The notes beneath the pieces were generated by a model. It searched no databases. It saw only the letters and a list, made by a program, of their open reading frames with translations, and was not told the origin of the DNA. Of a stretch of DNA of 56,501 bases, positions 1 through 8,056 are shown piece by piece. Source of the stretch: Variovorax sp. (GTDB taxonomy: Bacteria; Pseudomonadota; Gammaproteobacteria; Burkholderiales; Burkholderiaceae_C); assembly GCA_004210915.1 (NCBI GenBank), contig SEGS01000014.1:1-56501 (forward strand), written 5' to 3'. Both the position numbers and the translations under genes were made by a program. The first letter of the stretch is position 1; every line of letters starts with the position of its first letter.

Positions 1-40
1 CCTCATCCGGGTGAGGCGGTGCAGGCCCGCGCGTGCGCAC

Positions 41-1477
41 TCAGGCCAGCGTGTACGCCGTCTTCACCGTCGTGAAGAATTCCTGCGCGTACTTGCCCTG
101 CTCGCGCGGGCCGTAGCTGCTGCCCTTGCGGCCGCCGAACGGCACGTGGTAGTCCACGCCCGCCGTTGGCAGGTTCACCATGACCATGCCGGCCTGGCTG
201 TGGCGCTTGAAGTGCGTGGCGTACTTCAGGCTGGTGGTGGCGATGCCGGCGGACAGGCCGAACTCGGTGTCGTTGGCCGTGGCCAAGGCTTCCTCGTAGT
301 CCTTCACGCGGATCACGCTGGCGACCGGGCCGAAGATCTCTTCCTTGTTGATCCGCATGGTCTTGGCGCTTTCGCTGAACAGCGCGGGCGACATGTAGAA
401 GCCGTCGGTGTCCAGCTTCAGGCGTTCGCCGCCGGCCGCCAGCGTGGCGCCTTCGCCCTTGCCGATCTGGATGTACTCCAGATCCTGGTCGAGCTGGCTC
501 TGGCTGGAGACCGGGCCGATGTCGGTGCCCTGCGCCAGCGCGTCGCCCACCTTGATCTTGGCCATGCGGGCTTGCATCGCCTCGATGAACTTCGGGTAGA
601 TGCCTTGCGTGACGATCAGGCGGCTCGAAGCCGTGCAGCGTTGGCCGGTCGAGTAGAACGCGCTCTGAACGCTGAGCTCGACGGCCTGATTCAGATCGGC
701 GTCGTCCAGCACGATCTGCGGGTTCTTGCCGCCCATTTCCAGCTGCACCTTCTTGCCACTCTTGACGCATTCGAGCGCGATGTTGCGGCCGACGCCGGTC
801 GAGCCCGTGAAGCTGATCGCGTGGATGCCGGCATGGCCGACCAGCGCATTGCCGATCACGCTGCCACGGCCCATGACCAGGTTGAACACGCCGGCCGGGA
901 TGCCCGAGCGGCTGATGATCTCGGCCAGCGCCCAGGCAGAGCCCGGCACCAGGTCGGCGGGTTTCAAGACCACGCAGTTGCCGAAGGCCAGCGCGGGCGC
1001 GATCTTCCAGGCAGGGATGGCGATCGGGAAGTTCCAGGGCGTGATGAGGCCGACCACGCCGACGGGCTCGCGCGTGATTTCCACCCCGATGCCGGGGCGC
1101 ACCGAGGGCAGGGTCTCGCCCGACAGGCGCAGGCATTCACCGGCGAAGAACTTGAAGATCTGGCCGGCACGGGCGGCCTCGCCCATGCCTTCGGCCTTGG
1201 TCTTGCCTTCCTCGCGCGCCAGCAGCGTGCCCAACTCTTCCTTGCGCGCCAGGATCTCGGTGCCGATCTTGTCCAGCGCGTCGCTGCGCGCCTGGATGCT
1301 GCCCGTGGCCCAGGCCGGGAAGGCGGCGGTGGCAGCAGCCACGGCTGCATCGACCTGCGCGGCATCGCCCTGCGTGTATTGGCCCAGCACGTCGGCCAGG
1401 TTGCTGGGGTTGACGTTCGGGCTGTAGCCGCCGCCGGCGACCCATTCGCCGTTGATCAGGTTGTCGTGGTTCTGCAT
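41..1477 (-). CDS. 2,5-dioxovalerate (2-oxoglutarate semialdehyde) dehydrogenase, aldehyde dehydrogenase family
   Basis: NAD(P)-dependent aldehyde dehydrogenase of 478 residues. It should oxidise 2-oxoglutarate semialdehyde to 2-oxoglutarate, the last step of aldarate and uronate breakdown. The cofactor-loop stretch TPWNFPIAIPAWKIAPAL, the FTGSTGVG turn, the ELGG-type LEMGGKNP motif and the catalytic Cys in STGQRCTASS are all present. The specific substrate is inferred from the neighbour, since the upstream gene makes exactly this semialdehyde. Start choice: an ATG at 1489 overlaps the upstream stop as TGATG, but the ATG at 1477 has GGAAG five bases ahead and yields the family-like N terminus MQNHDNLINGEWV, so I prefer it. 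The gene is the last of a minus-strand operon. Confidence 0.9.
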   Translation of the reverse strand: MQNHDNLINGEWVAGGGYSPNVNPSNLADVLGQYTQGDAAQVDAAVAAATAAFPAWATGSIQARSDALDKIGTEILARKEELGTLLAREEGKTKAEGMGEAARAGQIFKFFAGECLRLSGETLPSVRPGIGVEITREPVGVVGLITPWNFPIAIPAWKIAPALAFGNCVVLKPADLVPGSAWALAEIISRSGIPAGVFNLVMGRGSVIGNALVGHAGIHAISFTGSTGVGRNIALECVKSGKKVQLEMGGKNPQIVLDDADLNQAVELSVQSAFYSTGQRCTASSRLIVTQGIYPKFIEAMQARMAKIKVGDALAQGTDIGPVSSQSQLDQDLEYIQIGKGEGATLAAGGERLKLDTDGFYMSPALFSESAKTMRINKEEIFGPVASVIRVKDYEEALATANDTEFGLSAGIATTSLKYATHFKRHSQAGMVMVNLPTAGVDYHVPFGGRKGSSYGPREQGKYAQEFFTTVKTAYTLA

Positions 1478-1488
1478 GCGTGCTTCCA

Positions 1489-2406
1489 TCAAAGGCTTTG
1501 CGAGCCGAGCTTGTCGATCAATGCCTTCAAAGATTCAACTTCGTTGGGCTTGAGGTCGGTCAACGGTGCGCGCACCGGGCCGCCGTCGTGGCCCACGATC
1601 TTCGCACCGGCCTTGATGATGCTCACGCCGTAGCCTTCGACGCGGTTGCGGATCTCGAGGTAGGGCATGAAGAAATCCTTCAGCAGGCGGTGCTGGGTCG
1701 GCAGGTCGTCGGCCGCCACGGCCTTGTAGAAGTCCATCGCGGTCTTCGGGATGAAGTTGAACACGGCCGACGAATAAACCGGCGTGCCCAGCGCCTTGTA
1801 GGCGGCAGCGTAAACCTCCGCCGTCGGCAGGCCGCCGAGGTACGAGAAGCGGTCACCCATCTTCATGAAGATCGACGACATGGTTTCGATGTTGCCCACG
1901 CCGTCCTTGAAGCCGACCAGGTTCGGGCAGCGTTCGGCCAGGATGGCCAGCGAATTCGGCGTGAGCTTGGTGCGGTCGCGGTTGTAGACGATGACGCCGA
2001 ACTTCACGCTTTTGCAGACCTGCGCCACGTGCTCGATCAAGCCTTCCTGGCCCGCTTCGGTCAGGTAGTGCGGCAGGAGCAGGATGCCGTGGGCGCCCAG
2101 GCGCTCGGCTTCCTGTGCATGCGCGATCGCGGTGCGCGTGGGGCCACCGGCGCCGGCAATGATCGGCACCTTGCCGCGGCAGGTTTCGACCGCCGTCTTG
2201 ATGACGCGGCTGTATTCCTCGCCGGCCAGCGAGAAGTACTCGCCCGTGCCGCCCGCAGCGAACAATGCGCTCGCGCCGTAAGGGGCCAGCCATTCCAGGC
2301 GCTCGATGTACGTCTTCGGGCGGAATTCGCCTTGTTCGTCGAAGTCGGTGATGGGGAAGGACAACAGGCCGGAGCCCATGATGGATTTGAGTTCTTGAGG
2401 ATTCAT
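1489..2406 (-). CDS. kdgD: 5-dehydro-4-deoxyglucarate dehydratase (decarboxylating)
   Basis: A 305-residue member of the DapA/dihydrodipicolinate synthase aldolase superfamily. It converts 5-dehydro-4-deoxy-D-glucarate to 2-oxoglutarate semialdehyde, CO2 and water. Visible family features are the GGTGEYFSL loop near the N terminus, the Tyr in [11 protein letters not shown] and the Schiff-base Lys in [11 protein letters not shown] longer reading frame exists upstream, but the protein family begins at [18 protein letters not shown], which is the ATG at 2406. Its stop overlaps the region of the downstream semialdehyde dehydrogenase start, so the two consecutive enzymes are probably translationally coupled. 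It lies 111 bases downstream of the Bug binding protein in the same operon. Confidence 0.93.
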   Translation of the reverse strand: MNPQELKSIMGSGLLSFPITDFDEQGEFRPKTYIERLEWLAPYGASALFAAGGTGEYFSLAGEEYSRVIKTAVETCRGKVPIIAGAGGPTRTAIAHAQEAERLGAHGILLLPHYLTEAGQEGLIEHVAQVCKSVKFGVIVYNRDRTKLTPNSLAILAERCPNLVGFKDGVGNIETMSSIFMKMGDRFSYLGGLPTAEVYAAAYKALGTPVYSSAVFNFIPKTAMDFYKAVAADDLPTQHRLLKDFFMPYLEIRNRVEGYGVSIIKAGAKIVGHDGGPVRAPLTDLKPNEVESLKALIDKLGSQSL

Positions 2407-2517
2407 CGAGACACCAATGACAAGTGGGTTGGGAAAGAAGATGGGATGAGGCGGATCGGACGGCGACACCGCGCGGGCCGACGCTGCCGGACCGCGGGCC
2501 GCGGTCCGGGTGGACGA

Positions 2518-3498
2518 TCAGTCGAGCTTGATGTTGGCGGCGGTCACAACCTTGGCCCAGCGCGCGCGCTCCTTGTTGAAGAAGACTTCTTCTTCAGCGG
2601 GCGCCATCGTCACCACCTCGGCGCCCTGGCCGGCCAGACGCGAACGCACATCGGTCGAACGGATGGCCGCGATCAGTTCGCGGTTCAGGCGCTGGATGAT
2701 CGCGTCCGGTGTGCCCTTGGCCGCCTTCACGCCCTGCCAGGTGCCCGATTCGTAACCCGGCACGCCCTGCTCGGCGATCGTGGGCACGTCGCCGACCAGC
2801 GGCATGCGCGTGGGCTTGGACACGCCCAGGAGCTTGAGCTTGCCGCTCTGCACATGCGGCAAGGTGGCGAGCATGCCGTTCATCAGCACCTGGGTCTGCC
2901 CGCCCACCGTGTCCTGGATCGCCTGCACGCCGCCCTTGTAGGGCACGTAGGTCCACTTGGCACCGCTGGCGCGCTCGAGCGCCACGCCAGCCAGGTGCGG
3001 CGCGCTGCCCGTGGCGGTCACCGCAAAGTTGAGGTCGCCGGTTTTCGACAACGCGACCAGTTCCTTGAGGTTGTTAGCCTTGACCGACGGATGCACCACC
3101 AGCAAATGGGGCGAGTACGCCAGCATCGCCACGCCGCGCAAGTCCTTCGAGGGGTCGAACGGCAGCTTGGTGTAGACCGACGGGCTGATCGCCAGCGCGC
3201 CCACATCGCACAGCAGCAGCGTGTAGCCATCGGGTGCCGACTTGGCGACGAAGTCCGCGCCCAGGTTGCCGTTGGCACCGGGCTTGTTGTCGATCAGCAC
3301 TGGTTGCTTGAGCGCCTGCGACAGCGGCACGGCAATGGCCCGCGCAATGATGTCCGACGAACCGCCCGGCGGATAAGGCACCACGATCTTGATGGGCTTG
3401 GTGGGCCAGTCGGACTGAGCGGTTGCGGCCAGCGGGGCGGCCACGGACAGGGAAGCGAGACAGGCGGTGCCGAGCAGGCGGCGACGGGTGAAGGTCAT
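2518..3498 (-). CDS. Bug-family tripartite tricarboxylate transporter substrate-binding protein
   Basis: A 326-residue periplasmic binding protein of the TctC/Bug family. The N terminus MTFTRRRLLGTACLASL carries a twin-arginine-like motif followed by a hydrophobic stretch and an ATAQS-type cleavage region. The family signature KIVVPYPPGGSSDIIAR follows directly, and the PGANGNLGADFVAKSAPDGYTLL segment is typical. It opens the minus-strand operon with kdgD and the semialdehyde dehydrogenase, so an aldarate such as galactarate or glucarate is a reasonable ligand, but nothing in the sequence proves this. No TctA/TctB membrane partner is encoded in the window, which is usual for Bug proteins. A putative GntR operator lies 63 bases upstream. 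Confidence 0.9.
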   Translation of the reverse strand: MTFTRRRLLGTACLASLSVAAPLAATAQSDWPTKPIKIVVPYPPGGSSDIIARAIAVPLSQALKQPVLIDNKPGANGNLGADFVAKSAPDGYTLLLCDVGALAISPSVYTKLPFDPSKDLRGVAMLAYSPHLLVVHPSVKANNLKELVALSKTGDLNFAVTATGSAPHLAGVALERASGAKWTYVPYKGGVQAIQDTVGGQTQVLMNGMLATLPHVQSGKLKLLGVSKPTRMPLVGDVPTIAEQGVPGYESGTWQGVKAAKGTPDAIIQRLNRELIAAIRSTDVRSRLAGQGAEVVTMAPAEEEVFFNKERARWAKVVTAANIKLD

Positions 3499-3560
3499 TG
3501 AAAGGTCTCCGGTCGTTATTGAAAGTGACTCACCGCGCGGCTTTGAAACAGCGCCACTCA

Positions 3561-3581
3561 GTGATCAGTCATCGTACAACC
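3561..3581 (-). promoter_or_regulatory. Putative GntR operator upstream of the Bug-kdgD-dehydrogenase operon
   Basis: Read on the minus strand, this 21-base site matches a site at 4460-4480 at 17 positions; the shared pattern is GTTGTACGAnnACTGATnAC. It lies between the end of the GntR gene and the start of the Bug gene. A possible -10 element TACGAT with TTGCGG 18 bases ahead would overlap it, consistent with repression, but that promoter reading is weak. Confidence 0.5.
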
Positions 3582-3617
3582 AAAAGAACAACTGCCGCAA
3601 GTGGCAATTGGTAAAAC

Positions 3618-4436
3618 TCAGTTCTGCGCTGAGCCCGTGGTGGCGCCCTGCTCGGCCAGTCGCGAAGCTTCCTGCGCCACGCGCAACCGTTCGCGGCTGT
3701 TGGTCAGATGAATGCGCATCGCCGCGCGAGCCGACTCGGGATCGCGGCGCGCGATGGCCGCATAGATCTCCTCGTGCTCCCGGTTGACGCGGTTCAGGTA
3801 CAGGCCGTTCGGGTCGAGGTTCCGGATTGCATTGATGCGCGTGCGCGGAATGATCGTGGTGCCCAGGTGGCTCATGATGTCCGCGAAGTAGGGGTTGCCC
3901 GTCGATTGCGCGATCTGCAGATGAAAGCGGAAATCGGGCGCCACGGTGTCGCCCGCGACAGCCACATTGCGCTCGAAATCGTCGAGCGCCTGGCGCATGG
4001 CCAGCAACTGCTCATCGGTCCGCCGGCTGGCCGCCAACCCGGCGGATTCGGTTTCGAGGCTGATGCGCAGCTCCAGCACCGCGAGCACGTCGACCGAAGT
4101 GGCGATATCGCCCGGATCGAGCCGGAACACCCCGCTCGCGCGCTGCTGCAACACGAAGGTGCCGATGCCGTGGTGCGTTTCGACCAGGCCAGCGGCCTGC
4201 AACTTCGAGAGGGCCTCGCGCACCACGGTCCGGCTGACGCCAAAGGCCTGCATGATCTCCGATTCGGTCGGCAATTTGTCGCCCGGGCGCAGCGCACCAT
4301 CGCGAATGCGACCCCCGAAATCGTCGACCAGACTGTGGGCCAGACCCCGCCCTCGCGAGCGCGGCCGCCCCGCGGTCGAGGCAACCTCGTCGGGTAACGA
4401 TGAGGGGGAGGAAACCGCTGTTGACAGGCTAACCAT
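3618..4436 (-). CDS. GntR-family transcriptional regulator (FadR/FCD subfamily), uronate/aldarate regulator
   Basis: A 272-residue regulator with an N-terminal winged helix and a C-terminal FCD ligand-binding domain. The winged helix contains DKLPTESEIMQAFGVSRTVVREALSKLQAAGLVETHHGIGTFV, written here only by its landmarks: PTESE, SRTVVREA and GIGTFV at about residues 57-100. The FCD part shows LELRISLE and a C-terminal NREHEEIYAAIARRDPE metal-site helix. It sits between two arms of the uronate cluster and is divergent from udh, so it probably senses a uronate or aldarate intermediate. ATG 4436 was chosen over an upstream TTG. One putative operator lies 24 bases upstream of this start and another just beyond its stop. 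Confidence 0.88.
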   Translation of the reverse strand: MVSLSTAVSSPSSLPDEVASTAGRPRSRGRGLAHSLVDDFGGRIRDGALRPGDKLPTESEIMQAFGVSRTVVREALSKLQAAGLVETHHGIGTFVLQQRASGVFRLDPGDIATSVDVLAVLELRISLETESAGLAASRRTDEQLLAMRQALDDFERNVAVAGDTVAPDFRFHLQIAQSTGNPYFADIMSHLGTTIIPRTRINAIRNLDPNGLYLNRVNREHEEIYAAIARRDPESARAAMRIHLTNSRERLRVAQEASRLAEQGATTGSAQN

Positions 4437-4459
4437 GCAGTCATGATAATCGCCCAGCG

Positions 4460-4480
4460 CGTTGTACGACAACTGATAAC
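4460..4480 (+). promoter_or_regulatory. Putative GntR operator between gntR and udh
   Basis: This site shares 17 of 21 positions with the site at 3561-3581. Its left part TTGTACGACAA is itself a near palindrome of the kind bound by FCD-type GntR proteins. It lies 24 bases from the gntR start and 18 bases from the udh start, so binding would affect both genes. Confidence 0.5.
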
Positions 4481-4498
4481 TAAGGGACTATTTTGACG

Positions 4499-5350
4499 AT
4501 GAGCTCCGCTGCTGCTGTTACTCCTGCATCGGGTGATGCTCCCCCTCCCCCACGCGTTCACCGCCTGCTCCTGACTGGCGCCGCGGGCGGTCTGGGCAAG
4601 GTCTTGCGCGAGCGGCTGGTGCCTTATGCCGAAGTCCTGCGCCTTTCGGACATTGCGGGCATGGCGCCGGCTGACTCGGCCGCTGAGGAAATCGTGCCCT
4701 GTGACCTGTCGGACAAGGTGGCGGTCGACGCGCTCGTGAAAGGCTGCGACGCCATCGTCCACCTGGGGGGCGTCTCGGTCGAGCGGCCGTTCGAAGAGAT
4801 CCTCGAAGCCAACATCAAGGGCGTGTTCCATCTGTACGAAGCCGCGCGGCGCCACGGGGTGAAGCGGGTGATCTTCGCCAGCTCGAACCACGTGATCGGT
4901 TTCCACAAACAGACCGAGACCCTCGATGCGCACTGCCAACGCCGGCCCGACGGCAACTACGGCCTGTCCAAGTCCTTCGGTGAAGACGTGGCGCAGTTCT
5001 ATTTCGATCGCTACGGCATCGAGTCCGTCAGCATCCGTATCGGCTCCTCCTTCCCCGAGCCGCTGAACCGCCGGATGATGAGCACCTGGCTCAGCTACCG
5101 CGACCTGACCACATTGATCGGAAAATCGCTGTTCACGCCCGACGTGAAGCACACGGTGGTCTACGGCATGTCGGCCAACAAGGACGTCTGGTGGGACAAC
5201 AGCGCCGCGGCGCATCTGGGCTATGTGCCGCGAGACACCTCTGAGGTGTTCCGCGCCAAGGTCGAGGCACAACCTCCCGTGGCGCCGACGGACCCCAATG
5301 CGATCTACCAGGGCGGCGGCTTCACGGCGCAAGGCCCGTTCGGCGACTGA
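4499..5350 (+). CDS. udh: Uronate dehydrogenase
   Basis: A 283-residue NAD-dependent short-chain/extended SDR enzyme that oxidises D-galacturonate or D-glucuronate at C1 to the aldarolactone. The Rossmann motif LLLTGAAGGLGKVLRERL lies near residues 23-40. The substrate-binding SSNHVIGFHKQ and catalytic YGLSK follow, and the C-terminal WWDNSAAAHLGYVP block is characteristic of uronate dehydrogenases I know from Pseudomonas and Agrobacterium. The first true start is ATG 4499; a TTG six bases upstream is also in frame. It is the first gene of the plus-strand arm and is divergent from gntR, with the shared operator between them. Confidence 0.94.
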   Translation: MSSAAAVTPASGDAPPPPRVHRLLLTGAAGGLGKVLRERLVPYAEVLRLSDIAGMAPADSAAEEIVPCDLSDKVAVDALVKGCDAIVHLGGVSVERPFEEILEANIKGVFHLYEAARRHGVKRVIFASSNHVIGFHKQTETLDAHCQRRPDGNYGLSKSFGEDVAQFYFDRYGIESVSIRIGSSFPEPLNRRMMSTWLSYRDLTTLIGKSLFTPDVKHTVVYGMSANKDVWWDNSAAAHLGYVPRDTSEVFRAKVEAQPPVAPTDPNAIYQGGGFTAQGPFGD

Positions 5351-5433
5351 AACGACATGGCCCCCACGCTCATTGCTTCGCGTATCGCTGCCCCCCAAGG
5401 GCGCGCGCCGGTGTCTTCGGGCGGCCGGACGAC
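5351..5433 (+). repeat. Candidate Comamonadaceae-type intergenic repeat between udh and the lactonase gene
   Basis: The 83-base gap holds CCCCCACGCTCATTGCTTCG followed by GCTGCCCCCCAAGGGCG. I have met this pattern (CCCCCACGCT, a TTCGCG turn, then GCTGCCCCCC-AGGG) as a dispersed intergenic element in this family. Repetition in this genome cannot be shown from one copy. Confidence 0.35.
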
Positions 5434-6348
5434 ATGGCCATGACCGCCGAACTCGTGCGCGATGCGCGCAACGGCACGGGCGAAAGCCCGGTGTGGCGCG
5501 CAGATGAACAGGCGCTGTACTGGGTCGACATTCCCGCCAGACAGCTGCACCGCTGGAGTCCTTCGACCGGCGTTCACGCGCAATGGACCGGCGACGAAAT
5601 GCTGGCCTGCATCGCGCCGCGCGCCGGCCATCCTGGCCAATGGATCGCGGGCATGGAAAGCGGCGTGTTCGCCATCGCGCAAAGCGCGACGCCGGATGAA
5701 GGCACGCTGTCCGCCACCCTGCTCGCGCACGTGCCGCATGCTGCGCACGGCATGCGCTTCAACGACGGACGCTGTGACCGCCAGGGCCGCTTCTGGGCCG
5801 GCACGATGCTGATGGACATGGCCGCGGCGCGCTCGGTCGGCCGCGTCTACCGCTATCAGGCCGATGTGAATGCCGAGGCCGCCTTGCGCTTGCAGCTCGA
5901 CGACCTGATCGTGCCCAACGGCATCGCCTTCAGCCCCGATGGTCGGACCATGTACCTGTCGGATTCGCATCCGAACGTGCAGACCATCTGGGCCTTCGAC
6001 TACGACACCGCCACAGGCACGCCACACAACCGCCGCGTCTTCGTCGACATGAAGCCCCTGCCCGGCCGCCCCGACGGCGCTGCGGTCGATGCCGATGGCT
6101 GCTATTGGATCTGCGGCAACGACGCCGGCCTGGTGCACCGCTTCACGCCCGAAGGCAAGCTGGACCGCTCGCTCGCCGTGCCGGTGAAGAAGCCCGCGAT
6201 GTGCGCCTTCGGCGGCGCGCAAATGGACACGCTGTACGTCACCTCCATCCGGCCGGGCGGCGACCTGTCCGACCAGCCGCTGGCCGGCGGAGTGTTCGCG
6301 CTGCAACCGGGCGTGAAGGGCCTGCCAGAGCCCGAATGCCTGTTTTGA
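5434..6348 (+). CDS. uxuL: SMP-30/gluconolactonase-family aldarolactonase (UxuL type)
   Basis: A 304-residue six-bladed beta-propeller hydrolase of the SMP-30/regucalcin/gluconolactonase family. It should open the galactaro- or glucarolactone made by uronate dehydrogenase to the free aldarate. Metal-site landmarks are GESPVWRADEQALYWVDI near residue 12, RFNDGRCDRQGRFWAGTM near 105, PNGIAFSPDGRTMYLSDS near 155 and the DGAAVDADGCYWIC strand near 210. The family also contains gluconolactonases and arabinonolactonases; the aldarolactone role rests on the position straight after udh. The symbol is used by analogy with Pseudomonas UxuL. Start is ATG 5434, with a second in-frame ATG two codons later. 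Confidence 0.82.
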   Translation: MAMTAELVRDARNGTGESPVWRADEQALYWVDIPARQLHRWSPSTGVHAQWTGDEMLACIAPRAGHPGQWIAGMESGVFAIAQSATPDEGTLSATLLAHVPHAAHGMRFNDGRCDRQGRFWAGTMLMDMAAARSVGRVYRYQADVNAEAALRLQLDDLIVPNGIAFSPDGRTMYLSDSHPNVQTIWAFDYDTATGTPHNRRVFVDMKPLPGRPDGAAVDADGCYWICGNDAGLVHRFTPEGKLDRSLAVPVKKPAMCAFGGAQMDTLYVTSIRPGGDLSDQPLAGGVFALQPGVKGLPEPECLF

Positions 6349-6429
6349 CCTCTCATTCCGGCGCATCGATTTCCGAGCCTTGAGATTCCTGACCCCCTGA
6401 TTCCAAACCACCAACGAAAGAGACGAAAA

Positions 6430-7404
6430 ATGAAGCACAACATCCACGCACTCGTTGCGGCCGTCGCGGCGCTCACCACCGCGATGGCAGCCCAGTCCGC
6501 CGACTTCCGCTCGGCCGACGTGCACAACAGCGACGACTACCCGACGGTCGCCGCGGTCAAGCACATGAGCGAACTGCTCGCCCAGCGCAGCAACGGCAAA
6601 TACAAGATCAAGGTCTTCAACAAGAGTGCGCTCGGCTCCGAAAAGGAAACGCTCGATCAGGTCAAGATCGGCGCGCTGGAAATGAACCGCGTCAACATCA
6701 GCGCGCTCAACTCGATCTGCCCCAAGACGCTGGTGCCGACCATGCCCTTCCTGTTCGATTCGATCGCGCACATGCGCAAGTCGCTCGACGGCCCGGTGGG
6801 CGATGAAATCCTGAAGGGCTGCGAGCACGAAGGTCTGGTTGGCCTGGCCTTCTACGACAGCGGCGCCCGCTCGATTTACGCCAAGAAGCCGGTCAAGACC
6901 GTCGCCGATACCAAGGGTCTGAAGATCCGCGTGCAGCAGTCCGACCTGTGGGTTGCGCTCGTCACGGCCATGGGCGCCAACGCCACGCCGATGCCCGCCA
7001 GCGAGGTCTACACCGCGCTCAAGACCGGCCTGATCGACGCTGCCGAGAACAACATCCCCTCGTACGACGGCTTCAAGCACTATGAAGCAGTCAAGTACTA
7101 CTCGCGCACCGAGCACTCGATGGCGCCGGAAGTCCTCGTCATCTCGAAGAAGGTGTTCGACAAGCTGACGCCGGCCGACCAGGCGCTGTTCCGCGCGGCC
7201 GCCAAGGAATCGGTGATCTTCCAGCGCAAGAAGTGGGACGAACAGGAAGCCAAGTCGCTCGACGTGGTGACCAAGGGCGGCGCGCAGATCGTGGCCGATG
7301 TCGACAAGGCCTCGTTCCGCGCCGTGATGGCACCGGTGTACGCCAAGTTCATCTCGACGCCCGATCTGCAACGCCTGGTGAAGACGGTTCAGGACAACAA
7401 GTGA
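6430..7404 (+). CDS. dctP: TRAP transporter solute-binding protein DctP, probable hexuronate receptor
   Basis: A 324-residue periplasmic receptor of a TRAP transporter. A signal peptide covers roughly residues 1-24 ([20 protein letters not shown], then AQSAD). The DctP core shows the [12 protein letters not shown] segment, whose Arg usually clamps the ligand carboxylate, and the [23 protein letters not shown] signature near residues 184-208. The ligand is probably D-galacturonate or D-glucuronate because the gene lies between udh/lactonase and galactarate dehydratase. It is followed by dctQ and dctM, with an 8-bp intercistronic hairpin before dctQ. Confidence 0.92.
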   Translation: MKHNIHALVAAVAALTTAMAAQSADFRSADVHNSDDYPTVAAVKHMSELLAQRSNGKYKIKVFNKSALGSEKETLDQVKIGALEMNRVNISALNSICPKTLVPTMPFLFDSIAHMRKSLDGPVGDEILKGCEHEGLVGLAFYDSGARSIYAKKPVKTVADTKGLKIRVQQSDLWVALVTAMGANATPMPASEVYTALKTGLIDAAENNIPSYDGFKHYEAVKYYSRTEHSMAPEVLVISKKVFDKLTPADQALFRAAAKESVIFQRKKWDEQEAKSLDVVTKGGAQIVADVDKASFRAVMAPVYAKFISTPDLQRLVKTVQDNK

Positions 7405-7410
7405 TCCCCT

Positions 7411-7434
7411 GCCCTCCCAGCTCACGGGGAGGGC
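7411..7434 (+). promoter_or_regulatory. Intercistronic hairpin between dctP and dctQ
   Basis: GCCCTCCC at 7411-7418 and GGGAGGGC at 7427-7434 form a perfect 8-bp GC-rich stem with an 8-base loop, directly after the dctP stop. There is no T tract. Such stems after binding-protein genes commonly act as partial terminators or as a 3-prime block to RNA decay, giving more receptor than permease; that role is inferred here. Confidence 0.6.
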
Positions 7435-7462
7435 ACTGCCGCATCACGCCAGGGAGACTCCC

Positions 7463-8056
7463 ATGACTTCTGCCCTCGAAACCGTTCCGGTCGCCTCCGC
7501 CGATCCCGGCGAGCCGATCACGCTCGAAGACATCCACGTCGCCGCGCCGCGGCCGCCGTCGAACAATGCCTACACGCGCCTGTGCGCGTTCCTCTCGAAG
7601 ATGAGCCTGATGCTCGCCGTCGTGATGCTCATCACCATCATCGTGTGCGTGCAATACCAGGTGGTCGGGCGCTACATCTTCAACGACACCCCGACCTGGG
7701 CCGAAGGCCTGGCGCTGCAACTCGTTCTCTATGTGACGGCGCTCGGCGTGGCCGTCGGCGTGCGCGACGCGGGCCACATCGGCTTCGACACGTTGGTCGA
7801 AATGCTGCCTGAATTTCTGCGCATCAAGGCGCACGTGCTGATCCACCTGCTGGTCGCCCTGTTCGGCGGAATCATGGCCTGGAGCGGCTGGATCTGGACT
7901 CAGCTCAAGTGGTCCGACATCAAGCCGATGATGGGCGTGCCAGTCGGTCTCGACTACCTGGCGCTCGTGGTCGCCGGCCTCCTGATCGTGCTGTTTTCAA
8001 TCGAACATATCGTCGCCCTGCTGCGCGATGAGGAAGTGGTGCCCGCATGGAACTGA
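7463..8056 (+). CDS. dctQ: TRAP transporter small permease DctQ
   Basis: A 197-residue inner-membrane protein, the small permease of the TRAP system. After a hydrophilic N-terminal tail of about 50 residues come four hydrophobic segments, the first around MSLMLAVVMLITIIVCVQYQ. The family motif ADAPTWAEEL-like region appears here as FNDTPTWAEGLALQLVLYV. It is preceded by AGGGAG, a good ribosome site, eight bases before the ATG. Its end overlaps the dctM start by 10 bases, so the two permeases are probably translated together. Confidence 0.9.
   Translation: MTSALETVPVASADPGEPITLEDIHVAAPRPPSNNAYTRLCAFLSKMSLMLAVVMLITIIVCVQYQVVGRYIFNDTPTWAEGLALQLVLYVTALGVAVGVRDAGHIGFDTLVEMLPEFLRIKAHVLIHLLVALFGGIMAWSGWIWTQLKWSDIKPMMGVPVGLDYLALVVAGLLIVLFSIEHIVALLRDEEVVPAWN

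Noticed and set aside
1..40. Short palindrome CCTCATCCGGGTGAGG after the semialdehyde dehydrogenase stop
   Set aside because: It could belong to a terminator, but it has two mismatches and the T tract would fall outside the window.
5305..7425. A long minus-strand open frame of about 700 codons opposite the lactonase and dctP
   Set aside because: It is antisense to two well-supported genes; its translation is His/Arg/Gly-rich and shows no family motif. High GC commonly leaves such frames open.
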